In this document: positions 1 through 7,542 of the stretch, piece by piece
How the letters are laid out: every line of letters begins with the position of its first letter
Position numbering within the stretch: position 1 is the first letter of the stretch
Origin: Alphaproteobacteria bacterium CG_4_10_14_0_8_um_filter_37_21
GTDB taxonomy: Bacteria; Pseudomonadota; Alphaproteobacteria; Paracaedibacterales; UBA11393
Assembly (NCBI GenBank): GCA_002791835.1
Contig: PFNE01000047.1
Coordinates: forward strand, 1-36,910
DNA: 36,910 nt
Direction of reading: 5' to 3'
The notes under the pieces: model-generated
Databases searched by the model: none
Told to the model about the DNA's origin: nothing
What the model saw: only the letters and a program-made list of their open reading frames with translations
Translations under genes and position numbers: made by a program

Positions 1-12
1 ACGATACGCTAA

Positions 13-150
13 AAATACATCCTCATTCCTGGCTGCGGTTCATATAAGGTGCTTAGTTCTATGGCTGAAAATCTCATGACGACACTATCTAAGCCTTTCA
101 TAAAAAATATGGGTCAGGTTATAGACCATGTAATAGCAGTGAAAACCTGA
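13..150 (+). pseudogene. Truncated copy of the repeat-borne ORF
   Basis: In the frame used by the right-end ORF, this stretch encodes the same residues from IPGCGSYK through MAENLMTTLS. It then changes to an unrelated tail that stops at 148-150. An in-frame TAA at 10-12 cuts the frame upstream. I do not recognise the protein family. The simplest reading is a broken copy of the gene whose better copy lies at 36694-36910. Whether it is translated from the GTG at 49 or the ATG at 61 cannot be told; there is no convincing ribosome binding site. Confidence 0.4.
15..91. repeat. Left copy of a 77-bp inverted repeat shared with the right end of the window
   Basis: Bases 15-91 are identical, read in the opposite direction, to bases 36834-36910. 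Beyond base 91 the two copies diverge; the left copy appears to lack about four bases (GTGA) before a shared AGCCTT and is then unrelated. In the right copy this stretch is part of an open reading frame; here the same frame has a stop just upstream (10-12) and ends at 148-150, so this looks like a truncated second copy. Identical repeats at both ends are what an assembly break at a repeat would give, but could also reflect a real duplicated element. Confidence 0.9.
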
Positions 151-152
151 CC
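112..152 (-). terminator. Candidate terminator downstream of frr
   Basis: A perfect 9-bp inverted repeat (GGTCAGGTT at 112-120, AACCTGACC at 144-152) encloses a 23-base loop. Read on the minus strand the stem is followed, after CATA, by a run of T residues. It lies about 110 bases past the frr stop and would close the rpsB-tsf-pyrH-frr transcript. The long loop and the four-base gap before the T run make it less than ideal. Confidence 0.45.
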
Positions 153-262
153 GATAAAAAGATTGTTAGGCAGAAGTTTCAAAAAATAGAATCACAGAAA
201 AATTCAGGGAGGATAATCTTAAAATTAATAAACCAGTGAAGTACAGTGAATGTATAAGCCTT

Positions 263-829
263 TTAAACGTTCATGATATCTTTTTGTTTTTCATCTAACA
301 TGGCATCAAGTTTTTTAATATGAGCGTCTGTTATTTTCTGAACTTCATCAGATAGGTTATGGAGCTCATCTTCTGAAATTTCTTTGTTTTTTTCTAATTT
401 TTTCAGCATTTCCATGCCATCACGACGAACGTTTCGAACGCTAATTTTAGATTCTTCTGTGTATTTAGATGCTAGTTTTGTAAGCTCTTTACGGCGATCT
501 TCAGTTAGAAGGGGAAGGGGAATACGGATCATTTGCCCATCTTGCTGTGGATTTAGGCCCATATTTGCTTCAATCAAAGCTTTTTCAATAGGCTTTACCA
601 TAGTTTTGTCCCATACCTGAATGACAAGTAAGCGTGGTTCTGGTGCACTTATAGAGGCAACTTGTGATAGGGGCATCACGGCGCCGTAAGATTCAACTTT
701 TATAGGTTCTAATAAGTTTGGGTGCGCACGACCAGCACGAATTCCGGCAAATTCTTTATTTAAAACATCAAGTGCAGATTCCATTTTGCGGTTTGTTTCA
801 TTTAGACGGCCATCAAACTTCAAAGACAT
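263..829 (-). CDS. frr: Ribosome recycling factor
   Basis: 188 residues, the usual family length (about 185). RRF acts with EF-G in the cytoplasm to split the post-termination ribosome and release mRNA and tRNA. The protein shows the family's N-terminal helix with the RAGRAHPNLLEPI segment, the central barrel region with SQVASISAPEPR and QVWDKT, and the C-terminal charged helices of the three-helix bundle. The ATG start lies 3 bases after the pyrH stop, so the two are almost certainly co-transcribed and translationally coupled, as in many bacteria. It is the last gene of the rpsB-tsf-orf-orf-pyrH-frr series; a hairpin further downstream may end the transcript. Identification is secure. Confidence 0.97.
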   Translation of the reverse strand: MSLKFDGRLNETNRKMESALDVLNKEFAGIRAGRAHPNLLEPIKVESYGAVMPLSQVASISAPEPRLLVIQVWDKTMVKPIEKALIEANMGLNPQQDGQMIRIPLPLLTEDRRKELTKLASKYTEESKISVRNVRRDGMEMLKKLEKNKEISEDELHNLSDEVQKITDAHIKKLDAMLDEKQKDIMNV

Positions 830-832
830 AGT

Positions 833-1558
833 TTATTCCTCATTAATAAAGGTGAATTTAGTTGTATTATTAAGAACTTTAGCAAAATTATCGTGTTCAT
901 AGATAGAAAAAACTGCAATAGGTAACTTATTTTCACGTGCTAAAGATATACCAGTTGAATCCATAACTTGTAATCTTTCTTGTAGTACCTTTGAATACGA
1001 TATATTTTTATAAAACTTAGCATTTTTATTTTTCTTGGGATCACTGCAATAAATGCCATCAACTTTTGTGGCCTTTAGCAATAAATCACATTCAATTTCG
1101 CTGGCCCGAAGTACGGCAGCTGTATCTGTTGTGAAAAATGGGTTTCCTGTACCGCCAGAAAAAATAAGGACACGGCCCTTATTGAGATGCTGCATGGCAC
1201 GCGCCCTAATATATGGCTCTGCAACGGCGCTAACGGGTATTGCAGACATATGGCGGGCATCAAGGCCGTGGTGGTCTAAAACGCTTTTTAGGGCTGTTGC
1301 ATTCATAACAGTTGCAAGCATCCCTACATAATCGGCTGTTGCACGGTCAAGTGTCGGTAAGTGCTTGCCAGCCCCCCTAAAAAAGTTACCACCACCAACA
1401 ACAATAGCAATTTGAACGCCTTTATCATGGACAGATTTAATGTCTGTGACAATTTTTGTCAACATGTCTTCATTTATGCCAAAAGGGTGTTCTGCATCCG
1501 GTGATGTACTAGCAAGTGATTCGCCAGATATTTTTAACAGTACCCGTTTATAAATCAT
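833..1558 (-). CDS. pyrH: UMP kinase
   Basis: 241 residues, normal for bacterial PyrH. It phosphorylates UMP to UDP with ATP in pyrimidine nucleotide synthesis, as a cytoplasmic hexamer of the amino acid kinase fold. Visible signatures are KISGES near residues 9-14, GGGNFFRG at about 55-62 (nucleotide site), and the NPFFTTDTAA segment near 140 for UMP/ATP contacts. The ATG overlaps the stop of a small upstream ORF in an ATGA junction, which suggests coupled translation. In many relatives pyrH follows tsf directly; here two small ORFs are inserted between them. Identification is secure. Confidence 0.97.
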   Translation of the reverse strand: MIYKRVLLKISGESLASTSPDAEHPFGINEDMLTKIVTDIKSVHDKGVQIAIVVGGGNFFRGAGKHLPTLDRATADYVGMLATVMNATALKSVLDHHGLDARHMSAIPVSAVAEPYIRARAMQHLNKGRVLIFSGGTGNPFFTTDTAAVLRASEIECDLLLKATKVDGIYCSDPKKNKNAKFYKNISYSKVLQERLQVMDSTGISLARENKLPIAVFSIYEHDNFAKVLNNTTKFTFINEE

Positions 1559-1713
1559 GATACATTACTCCTTTTATCCATTTCAGCGTATCCTTCAGTT
1601 ATGCCATCTAAAAACTCTTGGCTATTATTAAGATTCCAGCATGCTGCACTGACTATTAAAAGCAAGATGGATAAAAATAAAACACAAACGAAAATATTAT
1701 TGCGACTTTTCAT
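1555..1713 (-). CDS. Small membrane or exported protein overlapping pyrH start
   Basis: A 52-residue ORF (starts MKSRNNIFVCVLF) filling the gap between the 111-residue membrane ORF and pyrH. Residues about 7-25 form one strongly hydrophobic segment ending in VSAAC, followed by a polar acidic tail (EFLDGITEGYAEMD). This could be a signal anchor or a poor lipoprotein signal; the residue at -3 is Ser rather than the usual Leu. It begins 6 bases after the previous stop and its TGA overlaps the pyrH ATG. The tight packing is the main support for its being real. Base composition resembles its neighbours. No family recognised; ribosome binding site weak. Confidence 0.55.
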   Translation of the reverse strand: MKSRNNIFVCVLFLSILLLIVSAACWNLNNSQEFLDGITEGYAEMDKRSNVS

Positions 1714-1719
1714 GATTGT

Positions 1720-2055
1720 TTATCGTTGCCTATCAATAATGATTTCTTCTTCAGTTTGCTTTATATTTATTGTTTCACATTGTTCTTCAATTAAAGATAA
1801 ACCGTTGAAAAATAGTAAAATGAAGGCGATAGGGAAAAAAAAGATAGCCCAGAAAAAGACCCACTTCCAACTACCCCCGTATTCCAAGTACGAAGTTGTG
1901 CTGGTTTTTACGCGGGCTAAATTTTTCATGAGTAGGACAAGCCCAATTGGAAAAAAAATAATAAGAAAGAAGATAAGCCAAAAAACACTACCCCTATATT
2001 TAAAAGATGAACTAGACATTTTGACAGTGCGTGCTGTTCGCTTTACTTTATTCAT
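1720..2055 (-). CDS. Small two-helix membrane protein with internal duplication
   Basis: 111 residues if started at the ATG at 2055 (MNKVKRT); a TTG seven codons earlier is open but less likely, since AGG-type ribosome binding sequence lies just before the ATG. Two transmembrane segments are clear (about residues 23-43 and 62-84), joined by a short loop rich in Thr and Ser, with a Lys/Arg-rich N terminus and an acidic C terminus ending TEEEIIIDRQR. The two helices are related to each other: residues 20-42 and 59-81 align without gaps at 12 of 23 positions, including a shared FFPI. I do not recognise the family. It sits between tsf and pyrH, is likely co-transcribed with pyrH, and may start a second transcription unit after the candidate terminator at 2075-2100. 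Confidence 0.65.
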   Translation of the reverse strand: MNKVKRTARTVKMSSSSFKYRGSVFWLIFFLIIFFPIGLVLLMKNLARVKTSTTSYLEYGGSWKWVFFWAIFFFPIAFILLFFNGLSLIEEQCETINIKQTEEEIIIDRQR

Positions 2056-2074
2056 ATTATACCTAATCCTGTAC

Positions 2075-2100
2075 AAAAAGGAGGAGCTTTTACCCCCCCC
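2075..2100 (-). terminator. Candidate intrinsic terminator after tsf
   Basis: On the minus strand a run of eight G (2100-2093) can pair, with two G-U pairs, with CTCCTCC (2086-2080) across a short loop; five T follow at once. The arrangement fits a terminator or attenuator between tsf and the small membrane ORFs. The homopolymer G stem is unusual. Confidence 0.5.
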
Positions 2101-2109
2101 ATTTATATA

Positions 2110-3039
2110 TTATAGACCTGCCTGTGCTTGTACTTCAGCAGCAAAATCTGTTTCTTCTTTTTCAATACCATCGCCCAACACAAAGCGTGCGTATGACGTT
2201 AGTTCAATATCAGTACCCAGTTTGGTTGCAACTTCAGCAATAACATCTTTAATTTTTGTTTTGCCGTCTATTACATAGTTTTGCTCAAGCAGAACAATTT
2301 CTTCAAAATACTTGCGGATGCGACCTTCAATCATTTTTTCAATAACATTATCAGGACGACCACTTGCACGTGCCTGCTCTTCAAGGACATTTTTTTCACG
2401 TTCAACAAGTTCAGGATTAACCTGTTCAATACATAATGCTTGTGGCGCAGCAGCAGCTACATGCATAGCAATTTTCTTGCCAAGTTCTTGTAGTTTTTCT
2501 GCGTCAGCTGTAGATTCTAATGCAATAACAACACCAATTTTACCAAGATTTGGTGCGACTGCTGTATGCATATATGTCGATACAACGCCTGAATTTACTG
2601 AAAAATATTCAGCGCGACGAAGGTTTAAATTTTCACCAATAATACCAACTTGACGAATAACTTCAGCGCCAACAGTACCAGCTTCAGAATCAAAAGCACA
2701 TTCTTTTAACACTTCAGCATTTTCAGCCTTGTGCTTTAAAGATGCTTTAGCAAAAGCTGTTGCCAAATTTTGGAACTGTTCTCCACGTGCCAAAAAGTCT
2801 GTTTCGGCATTAATTTCAATAATAGCAGCACTTTTTTCAGAGCTAGCAATAGCAATTAAACCTTCAGAAGCAATTCGTCCAGATTTTTTTGCAGCGGCAG
2901 ATAAACCTTTTTTACGTAACCAATCAACAGCAGCTTCGATATCCCCAGCAACTTCTGTTAGGGCTTTTTTACAATCCATCATACCTGCACCTGTTTGTTC
3001 GCGCAAAGACTTAACCATTAAAGATGTAATTTGAGACAT
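2110..3039 (-). CDS. tsf: Elongation factor Ts
   Basis: 309 residues, within the normal range for alphaproteobacterial EF-Ts. It is the cytoplasmic guanine nucleotide exchange factor that regenerates EF-Tu-GTP. The N-terminal UBA-like domain shows SLREQTGAGMMDCKKAL (about residues 11-27). The core carries the TDFLAR motif (80-85), whose Asp-Phe pair inserts into EF-Tu. The dimerisation region and the C-terminal helix follow in order. It lies after rpsB in the standard rpsB-tsf order, separated by 80 bases that hold a strong hairpin terminator, so some tsf message is probably lost by attenuation. A second candidate terminator follows it. Secure. Confidence 0.97.
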   Translation of the reverse strand: MSQITSLMVKSLREQTGAGMMDCKKALTEVAGDIEAAVDWLRKKGLSAAAKKSGRIASEGLIAIASSEKSAAIIEINAETDFLARGEQFQNLATAFAKASLKHKAENAEVLKECAFDSEAGTVGAEVIRQVGIIGENLNLRRAEYFSVNSGVVSTYMHTAVAPNLGKIGVVIALESTADAEKLQELGKKIAMHVAAAAPQALCIEQVNPELVEREKNVLEEQARASGRPDNVIEKMIEGRIRKYFEEIVLLEQNYVIDGKTKIKDVIAEVATKLGTDIELTSYARFVLGDGIEKEETDFAAEVQAQAGL

Positions 3040-3060
3040 AGTATTTTCCTTTAAATATTA

Positions 3061-3093
3061 AAAAAAGTAACCAGCTTCATCAAACTGGTTACT
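3061..3093 (-). terminator. Intrinsic terminator or attenuator between rpsB and tsf
   Basis: A perfect 9-bp stem (AGTAACCAG at 3066-3074, CTGGTTACT at 3085-3093) encloses a 10-base loop. On the minus strand it is followed directly by a run of T. It lies between the rpsB stop and the tsf start. Partial termination here would give more S2 than EF-Ts message, as known for rpsB-tsf in other bacteria. Confidence 0.8.
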
Positions 3094-3119
3094 TATGTAG
3101 AGTTAACTTGTAACCAAAA

Positions 3120-3875
3120 TTATGCCTGGACTTGTTCTATTTTCAGCTCAGGCGTTGCAGACGCGCCAATATCAACACCAGCGGCAATCATTTCTTCTTG
3201 AAGACCATCTAAAACAGCTTCAGCAGCAAGGTTGCAATACATATCAATAGCGCGAATCGCATCATCATTACCTGGAATAGGATAAGTAATATGATCAGGG
3301 TCTGCGTTTGAATCTGTAATACCAACGATAGGAATGCCTAAACGTGTTGCTTCTTCAATAGCAATAGATTCTTTAACTGTATCAATAACAAATAAAATGT
3401 CTGGAATACCACCCATTTCACGAATTCCACCGATAACAAGCTCTAGTTTTGTACGGTGACGTTCCAGCTTCAAAATTTCTTTTTTTGTAAGCGCGCCTGG
3501 GTTTTCCAACTCAATATCCAGCTCTTTTAAGCGTTTAATAGATTGATTCACTGTTTTCCAGTTTGTCATCATCCCGCCAAGCCAGCGATGATTAATGTAG
3601 TATTGACCACATTTTTTTGCTGTTTCTTTAATTTTATCAGCAGCTTGCGCTTTTGTTCCAACGAACAATACACGACCACCCTTAGAACTTACATCACGAA
3701 GCGCTTTAAGCGCAGTGTTTAGCATTGGGTATGTTTGCTGCAAATCAAGAATGTGAATTTTGTTACGGACACCAAAAATAAATGGCTCCATTTTTGGATT
3801 CCAACGACGTACTGTGTGACCGAAATGAACACCAGCTTCCAAAAGCTGACGCATGGTAAAAGTTGGCATAGCCAT
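3120..3875 (-). CDS. rpsB: Small ribosomal subunit protein uS2
   Basis: 251 residues, typical of S2. It binds the 30S subunit late in assembly and is needed for S1 docking and mRNA binding. The signature [15 protein letters not shown] lies at about residues 15-30. The conserved [10 protein letters not shown] and the FVIDT / PIVGITDSN segments follow. The ATG start is preceded by an AGGAG sequence on the minus strand. A sigma70-type promoter (3988-4016) and a leader of about 105 bases precede it, room enough for the autogenous control by S2 known in other bacteria; no specific S2-binding structure was confirmed. First gene of the cluster. Secure. Confidence 0.97.
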   Translation of the reverse strand: MAMPTFTMRQLLEAGVHFGHTVRRWNPKMEPFIFGVRNKIHILDLQQTYPMLNTALKALRDVSSKGGRVLFVGTKAQAADKIKETAKKCGQYYINHRWLGGMMTNWKTVNQSIKRLKELDIELENPGALTKKEILKLERHRTKLELVIGGIREMGGIPDILFVIDTVKESIAIEEATRLGIPIVGITDSNADPDHITYPIPGNDDAIRAIDMYCNLAAEAVLDGLQEEMIAAGVDIGASATPELKIEQVQA

Positions 3876-3987
3876 AATAAATACTCCTAATACTTTACCG
3901 ATTAAACCTCTTCAAAGCGTTATAGACTGTAAAAACAATCCATCGGGCAGCCGTAGGGGGCCTAAACTTTGAATGTGTAATAGTTGA

Positions 3988-4016
3988 ATTATAACAATAT
4001 TTAAGTTTAAATACAA
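3988..4016 (-). promoter_or_regulatory. Promoter for rpsB
   Basis: On the minus strand, TTGTAT (-35, 4016-4011) is separated by exactly 17 bases from a consensus TATAAT (-10, 3993-3988). Transcription would start near 3981 and give a leader of about 105 bases before rpsB. This is the main signal in the 303-base gap 3876-4178. The rest of the gap shows no gene; it contains an AT-rich stretch and the short motif TAGGGGG. Confidence 0.65.
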
Positions 4017-4178
4017 TAATTATTGTGATATAGACAAAAAATTGGCTGTATCAGATTTTCTGTGCTGTAAAAAGAGACCAGAAAGATGATATCAACTTTA
4101 CGAAACGGTATCAATTTTGAACGTTTATTCAAGGACATGAATGAATACCAAGTATTTGCTGAATTTTGACACAGCAAA

Positions 4179-4826
4179 TCAGATAGAGCCACAAAATTTT
4201 GCAATTTCAGCGCGCACGTTTTCAAGGCCTGTTTTTTTGGCAGCACTTGTACTTAAAACAAACGGGTGTGCCGCACCATGTTTTTGCAAAATTGTTTGTG
4301 TATCCTTTATTAAATGGCCCATAGCACTAGGCGTTATTTTATCTTCTTTTGTTAAAATAATTTGATAGCTTACAGCCGATGTGTCTAACAGTTTCATAAA
4401 TTCTATATCTACTTTTTTAAGACCATGACGTGCATCAATTAAAACATAAACACGTTCAAGTGTTTGACGCCCAAGCAAGTATTGCTTAATCAGGTCTTGC
4501 CATTTGGCGACTAAATCTTTTGGTGCTTGTGCGTATCCGTAACCGGGCATATCAACCATGTACAAAGCATTGTTACTTAAATTAAAAAAGTTAAGCTGTT
4601 GTGTTCTGCCGGGTGTGTTGGATACTCTGGCAACTGTTTTATCGTTAAACAAGGCATTTGTTAAACTTGATTTTCCAACATTAGAACGGCCTGCAAATGC
4701 AATTTCTGGTGCATTCATTTCAGGTAAAGACTGCAAGTCAGCAACACCTAACATAAATTCACAAGATTGCCTAAATAGCTGCTCACCCTTTTTTAACTGT
4801 TCTTGTGTTAATTGTAATTCTTCCAT
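4179..4826 (-). CDS. engB: Ribosome biogenesis GTP-binding protein EngB (YihA/YsxC)
   Basis: 215 residues, normal for EngB. An essential cytoplasmic GTPase needed for late 50S subunit assembly. GTPase motifs are in order: G1 GRSNVGKSS (about 46-54), the TPGRTQQLNF switch region (71-80), G3 DMPGYGYA (92-99) and G4 TKED (about 157-160). The ATG start follows the M16 peptidase stop by 7 bases, so the two form an operon. Nothing is missing or unusual. In other alphaproteobacteria engB is often near yidC and argB; that context is absent here. Secure. Confidence 0.96.
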   Translation of the reverse strand: MEELQLTQEQLKKGEQLFRQSCEFMLGVADLQSLPEMNAPEIAFAGRSNVGKSSLTNALFNDKTVARVSNTPGRTQQLNFFNLSNNALYMVDMPGYGYAQAPKDLVAKWQDLIKQYLLGRQTLERVYVLIDARHGLKKVDIEFMKLLDTSAVSYQIILTKEDKITPSAMGHLIKDTQTILQKHGAAHPFVLSTSAAKKTGLENVRAEIAKFCGSI

Positions 4827-4833
4827 AAGTCAC

Positions 4834-6084
4834 CTAAAATAGTTTTTTAAATTGATCGTAATCCATAACATTTTGAACAGGTCCAAGTGAAGCTAGCGTT
4901 GGTACAGAACTTAGCACATCATCCATATAGCCATGAATATGGGTTAAGTCCATGGCTTCAATCTTTTTAACGATCGCTGTTGTTTCAATTACGTTGCCGT
5001 AATAGAGCATATGATTTGCCATACGCTCACACCTGTGGGATGTGCTCTCTAAGCCCATAAGCAGACTTGCTTTAATTTGCGCTTTAGCGCGCCCTAATTC
5101 TTCTAGGGTGAATGCACACCGTGCTTTGTTTAATTCTGCTGCAATAACGGGTAATAATTCTGTTGTTTGATCTGCCCCAGTTCCTGCATATATTCCAAAG
5201 ATACCAGAATCTGTTGCAGCTTGTGCAAAGGCTGAAATTGTATAAACAAGCCCGCGTTTTTCACGCACCTCTTGAAATAAACGTGATGACATGCCGCCAC
5301 CCAGCATTGTGGCTGCAAGCATTTGTGTATAGTAGTCATCATCATTTAAAGATTTACCTTTAAAACCAATGACAATATGTGCTTGTTCTAAATCTTTTTG
5401 TTTACGGTAATCACCACCTTTATAAATGGCTGAATCTTTTGAAAGATCGGATCCTGTTGGAAAAGACTTTAAACTATTTTCAATCATATGCACAAGGCTA
5501 TCGTGATCTATATTTCCAGCAGCTGCAAAAATCATATTGTTTGTACTGTAATGATCTTGCATATACTGTTTTACTTGCTTATGTGAAAAACCCATCACAT
5601 TTTCAGCTGGGCCTAATATGGACCGTCCCAAAGCTTGATCGGGGTAACACGTACTTTGAAAATAGTCAAAAACAACATCATCTGGTGTATCTTGTGATTG
5701 AGCTATTTCTTGCAAGATAACCTTTTTTTCTTTATCAAGCTCTTCTTTTTCAAAAACAGAATTTTGCAATATATCACCTAAAATATCAACAGCTAAATCT
5801 GTATGTTCTTTTAAAACACGTGCATAATAGGCCGTTGTTTCGCGTGATGTATAAGCATTTAAATACCCGCCAACCGATTCAATTGTCTCAGAAATTTGAA
5901 GGGCAGAGCGTGACTGAGTACCTTTAAAAGCCATATGTTCTAATACATGCGATATGCCGTTAACTGATTTTTCTTCATGAGAGGATCCAACATTAAACCA
6001 TACACCCAATGATACAGTTTCAACGTGTGGTATATAATCAGTTGCAATACGAAGACCATTCGACAATGTAGATATTTTTTTCAT
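4834..6084 (-). CDS. M16 zinc metallopeptidase, mitochondrial processing peptidase-like
   Basis: 416 residues, the length of a single-chain alphaproteobacterial M16B peptidase. The inverted zinc motif HxxEH is intact as HVLEH (His46, Glu49, His50). The downstream conserved Glu lies in the VILQEIAQ segment around residue 125. The second half contains the family's GGGMSSRLFQEVREKRGLVY segment. Relatives include the mitochondrial beta-MPP subunit and the Rickettsia putative processing peptidase. In bacteria this enzyme cleaves peptides or exported proteins; the substrate is unknown here. No signal peptide is evident. Operon with engB (7-base gap). The Met at 6084 is the natural start, beginning the family's typical STLSNGLRIATD N terminus. 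Confidence 0.93.
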   Translation of the reverse strand: MKKISTLSNGLRIATDYIPHVETVSLGVWFNVGSSHEEKSVNGISHVLEHMAFKGTQSRSALQISETIESVGGYLNAYTSRETTAYYARVLKEHTDLAVDILGDILQNSVFEKEELDKEKKVILQEIAQSQDTPDDVVFDYFQSTCYPDQALGRSILGPAENVMGFSHKQVKQYMQDHYSTNNMIFAAAGNIDHDSLVHMIENSLKSFPTGSDLSKDSAIYKGGDYRKQKDLEQAHIVIGFKGKSLNDDDYYTQMLAATMLGGGMSSRLFQEVREKRGLVYTISAFAQAATDSGIFGIYAGTGADQTTELLPVIAAELNKARCAFTLEELGRAKAQIKASLLMGLESTSHRCERMANHMLYYGNVIETTAIVKKIEAMDLTHIHGYMDDVLSSVPTLASLGPVQNVMDYDQFKKLF

Positions 6085-6260
6085 TGGTTTTTATTGGTTG
6101 AAGACATCTATCCCATCCTATTAGAATTTGCATGGTGACATCAAGGAAATGTATATAGAATTGCTTTAAAATACCCAATATTAGCACTACTTTCTATGAA
6201 TGACGGTATAATCGCAACGAAATCCAACTGGGTGGGGCGCTGTTTATATGCTTATCCAAT

Positions 6261-6288
6261 AAAAAAGAGCGCAAAAAATGCGCCCTTT
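6261..6288 (-). terminator. Intrinsic terminator downstream of the secreted-protein gene
   Basis: A 9-bp stem (6264-6272 with 6280-6288, one G-U pair) with a 7-base loop, flanked by a T run on the minus strand. It stands 25 bases beyond the stop of the gene at 6313-7260. The remainder of 6085-6260 is upstream sequence for the M16 peptidase; no clear promoter was picked out. Confidence 0.75.
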
Positions 6289-6312
6289 CATGATAAATGT
6301 TATAAACATCCC

Positions 6313-7260
6313 TTACGCATGAACGTCAGGGTGTAGATCCCAAATTTTATGACCCTTTTCCGCAAAAAATATACGTGATAACAAGTTTACATAATTTGCC
6401 AATGGTTGTCTCAAAGGGTGACAGGTCCCAATACTCAACGCCCCAGTATACCAACAAATGGCGCGTTCTGCCATTAAGTGCTGATGGTACGGGGCGACTT
6501 TATTCTTTTCAAATTCAGCTTTCATCGCTGGGTCATAGGTATTAATTAATTCCTTATTTAATTCCCTAATTTTTTCTTCTTCAGATGTTCTTGGAAAGTA
6601 AAGGTCACGCGCTGCCCGGTATTGCGCTGGTATATCATCTGACATCTCTGCCCCCAGCTTATGGTCTTCCAACACTTTTACCAGCCCACATAAAGTTGTG
6701 ATTTCATTTATCCATTTCGCATCATTAGGGTTTTTGTTTATCTGGCGCAAAGTAATCATTACATTCTTAAAACTGGCAAGCCCAAATTGTTTAGCGTCTT
6801 CATTTTTCCTGTGCATTAGCATTTGAAAAAGCGAAAGACATATTTGACTGCCCTCTACATCGTCACCTGCAAAAGCTAATAAATAGGTCTTTACTTGATC
6901 TAAAACGAATTGTGTATCAAATTGCAAAAAAACATAGATCAGATTGAAGCGATATGGGGATTTTTGTTCCCATGCAGCGCTTGCAATACCCTTGTAAAGT
7001 TCAAGATTCTGATCTGCACCTTCATACCGTTGCGCATAATAGCCAACATTATTAATACATACAAGGTACGTACTTTTTGCCTTTTCTTTTGCTTGTATAT
7101 CAGAATTTTTATCTAGAAGGATGTCCCCTGCCAGATTCGCCTCAGAACTCCACTTGAAAAGCTGCGTACGAAGTTCGTTGGTTAAGGGGCGCAAAGTATC
7201 AGCACCGATAATATTCATTGTTAGTAACGTCGTTGTCAGTAAGAGTGTGTAAAATTTCAT
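6313..7260 (-). CDS. Exported protein of unknown function
   Basis: 315 residues from the ATG at 7260; a GTG one codon earlier is the alternative. The N terminus (MKFYTLLLTTTLLTMNIIGA) is a clear Sec signal peptide with likely cleavage after GA. The mature part looks mainly helical and soluble, with no transmembrane segment and several aromatic residues (for example NNVGYYAQRYEGADQN and AICWYTGAL). I recognise no domain or catalytic motif. It stands alone: a strong terminator follows and rmuC diverges upstream. Codon use and AT content match the neighbours, so recent transfer is not suggested. It may act in the periplasm or be exported toward a host, but that is inference from the signal peptide alone. 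Confidence 0.75.
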   Translation of the reverse strand: MKFYTLLLTTTLLTMNIIGADTLRPLTNELRTQLFKWSSEANLAGDILLDKNSDIQAKEKAKSTYLVCINNVGYYAQRYEGADQNLELYKGIASAAWEQKSPYRFNLIYVFLQFDTQFVLDQVKTYLLAFAGDDVEGSQICLSLFQMLMHRKNEDAKQFGLASFKNVMITLRQINKNPNDAKWINEITTLCGLVKVLEDHKLGAEMSDDIPAQYRAARDLYFPRTSEEEKIRELNKELINTYDPAMKAEFEKNKVAPYHQHLMAERAICWYTGALSIGTCHPLRQPLANYVNLLSRIFFAEKGHKIWDLHPDVHA

Positions 7261-7542
7261 CACTTTATAATAAAAAATTTAATTATCCAAAAATACCATC
7301 ATGAATGAATCTGTTCAAACAAAAAAATATATAAAAAGGCTGTACGTGTTCAAACTGTTGATAAGTAGGGTGAAACTATTTATTTTATATTGCAGGCAAA
7401 ACATGATGGCGTCATTCCTAAAACCTTTTTTAAAAATTCTTTAAGAATAACCTAAAGAGATTTGCCTTTAAAAAACATTTCATAGTAAGTTCTGACAAAA
7501 CATGAAATAATAGTCAAAAGGTTGACTTTATTCTATGTATAT

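Noticed and set aside
1601-2278. Long plus-strand open frame of 225 codons
   Set aside because: It runs antisense through the end of tsf and the two small membrane ORFs, has no plausible domain, and its composition is that of a shadow frame.
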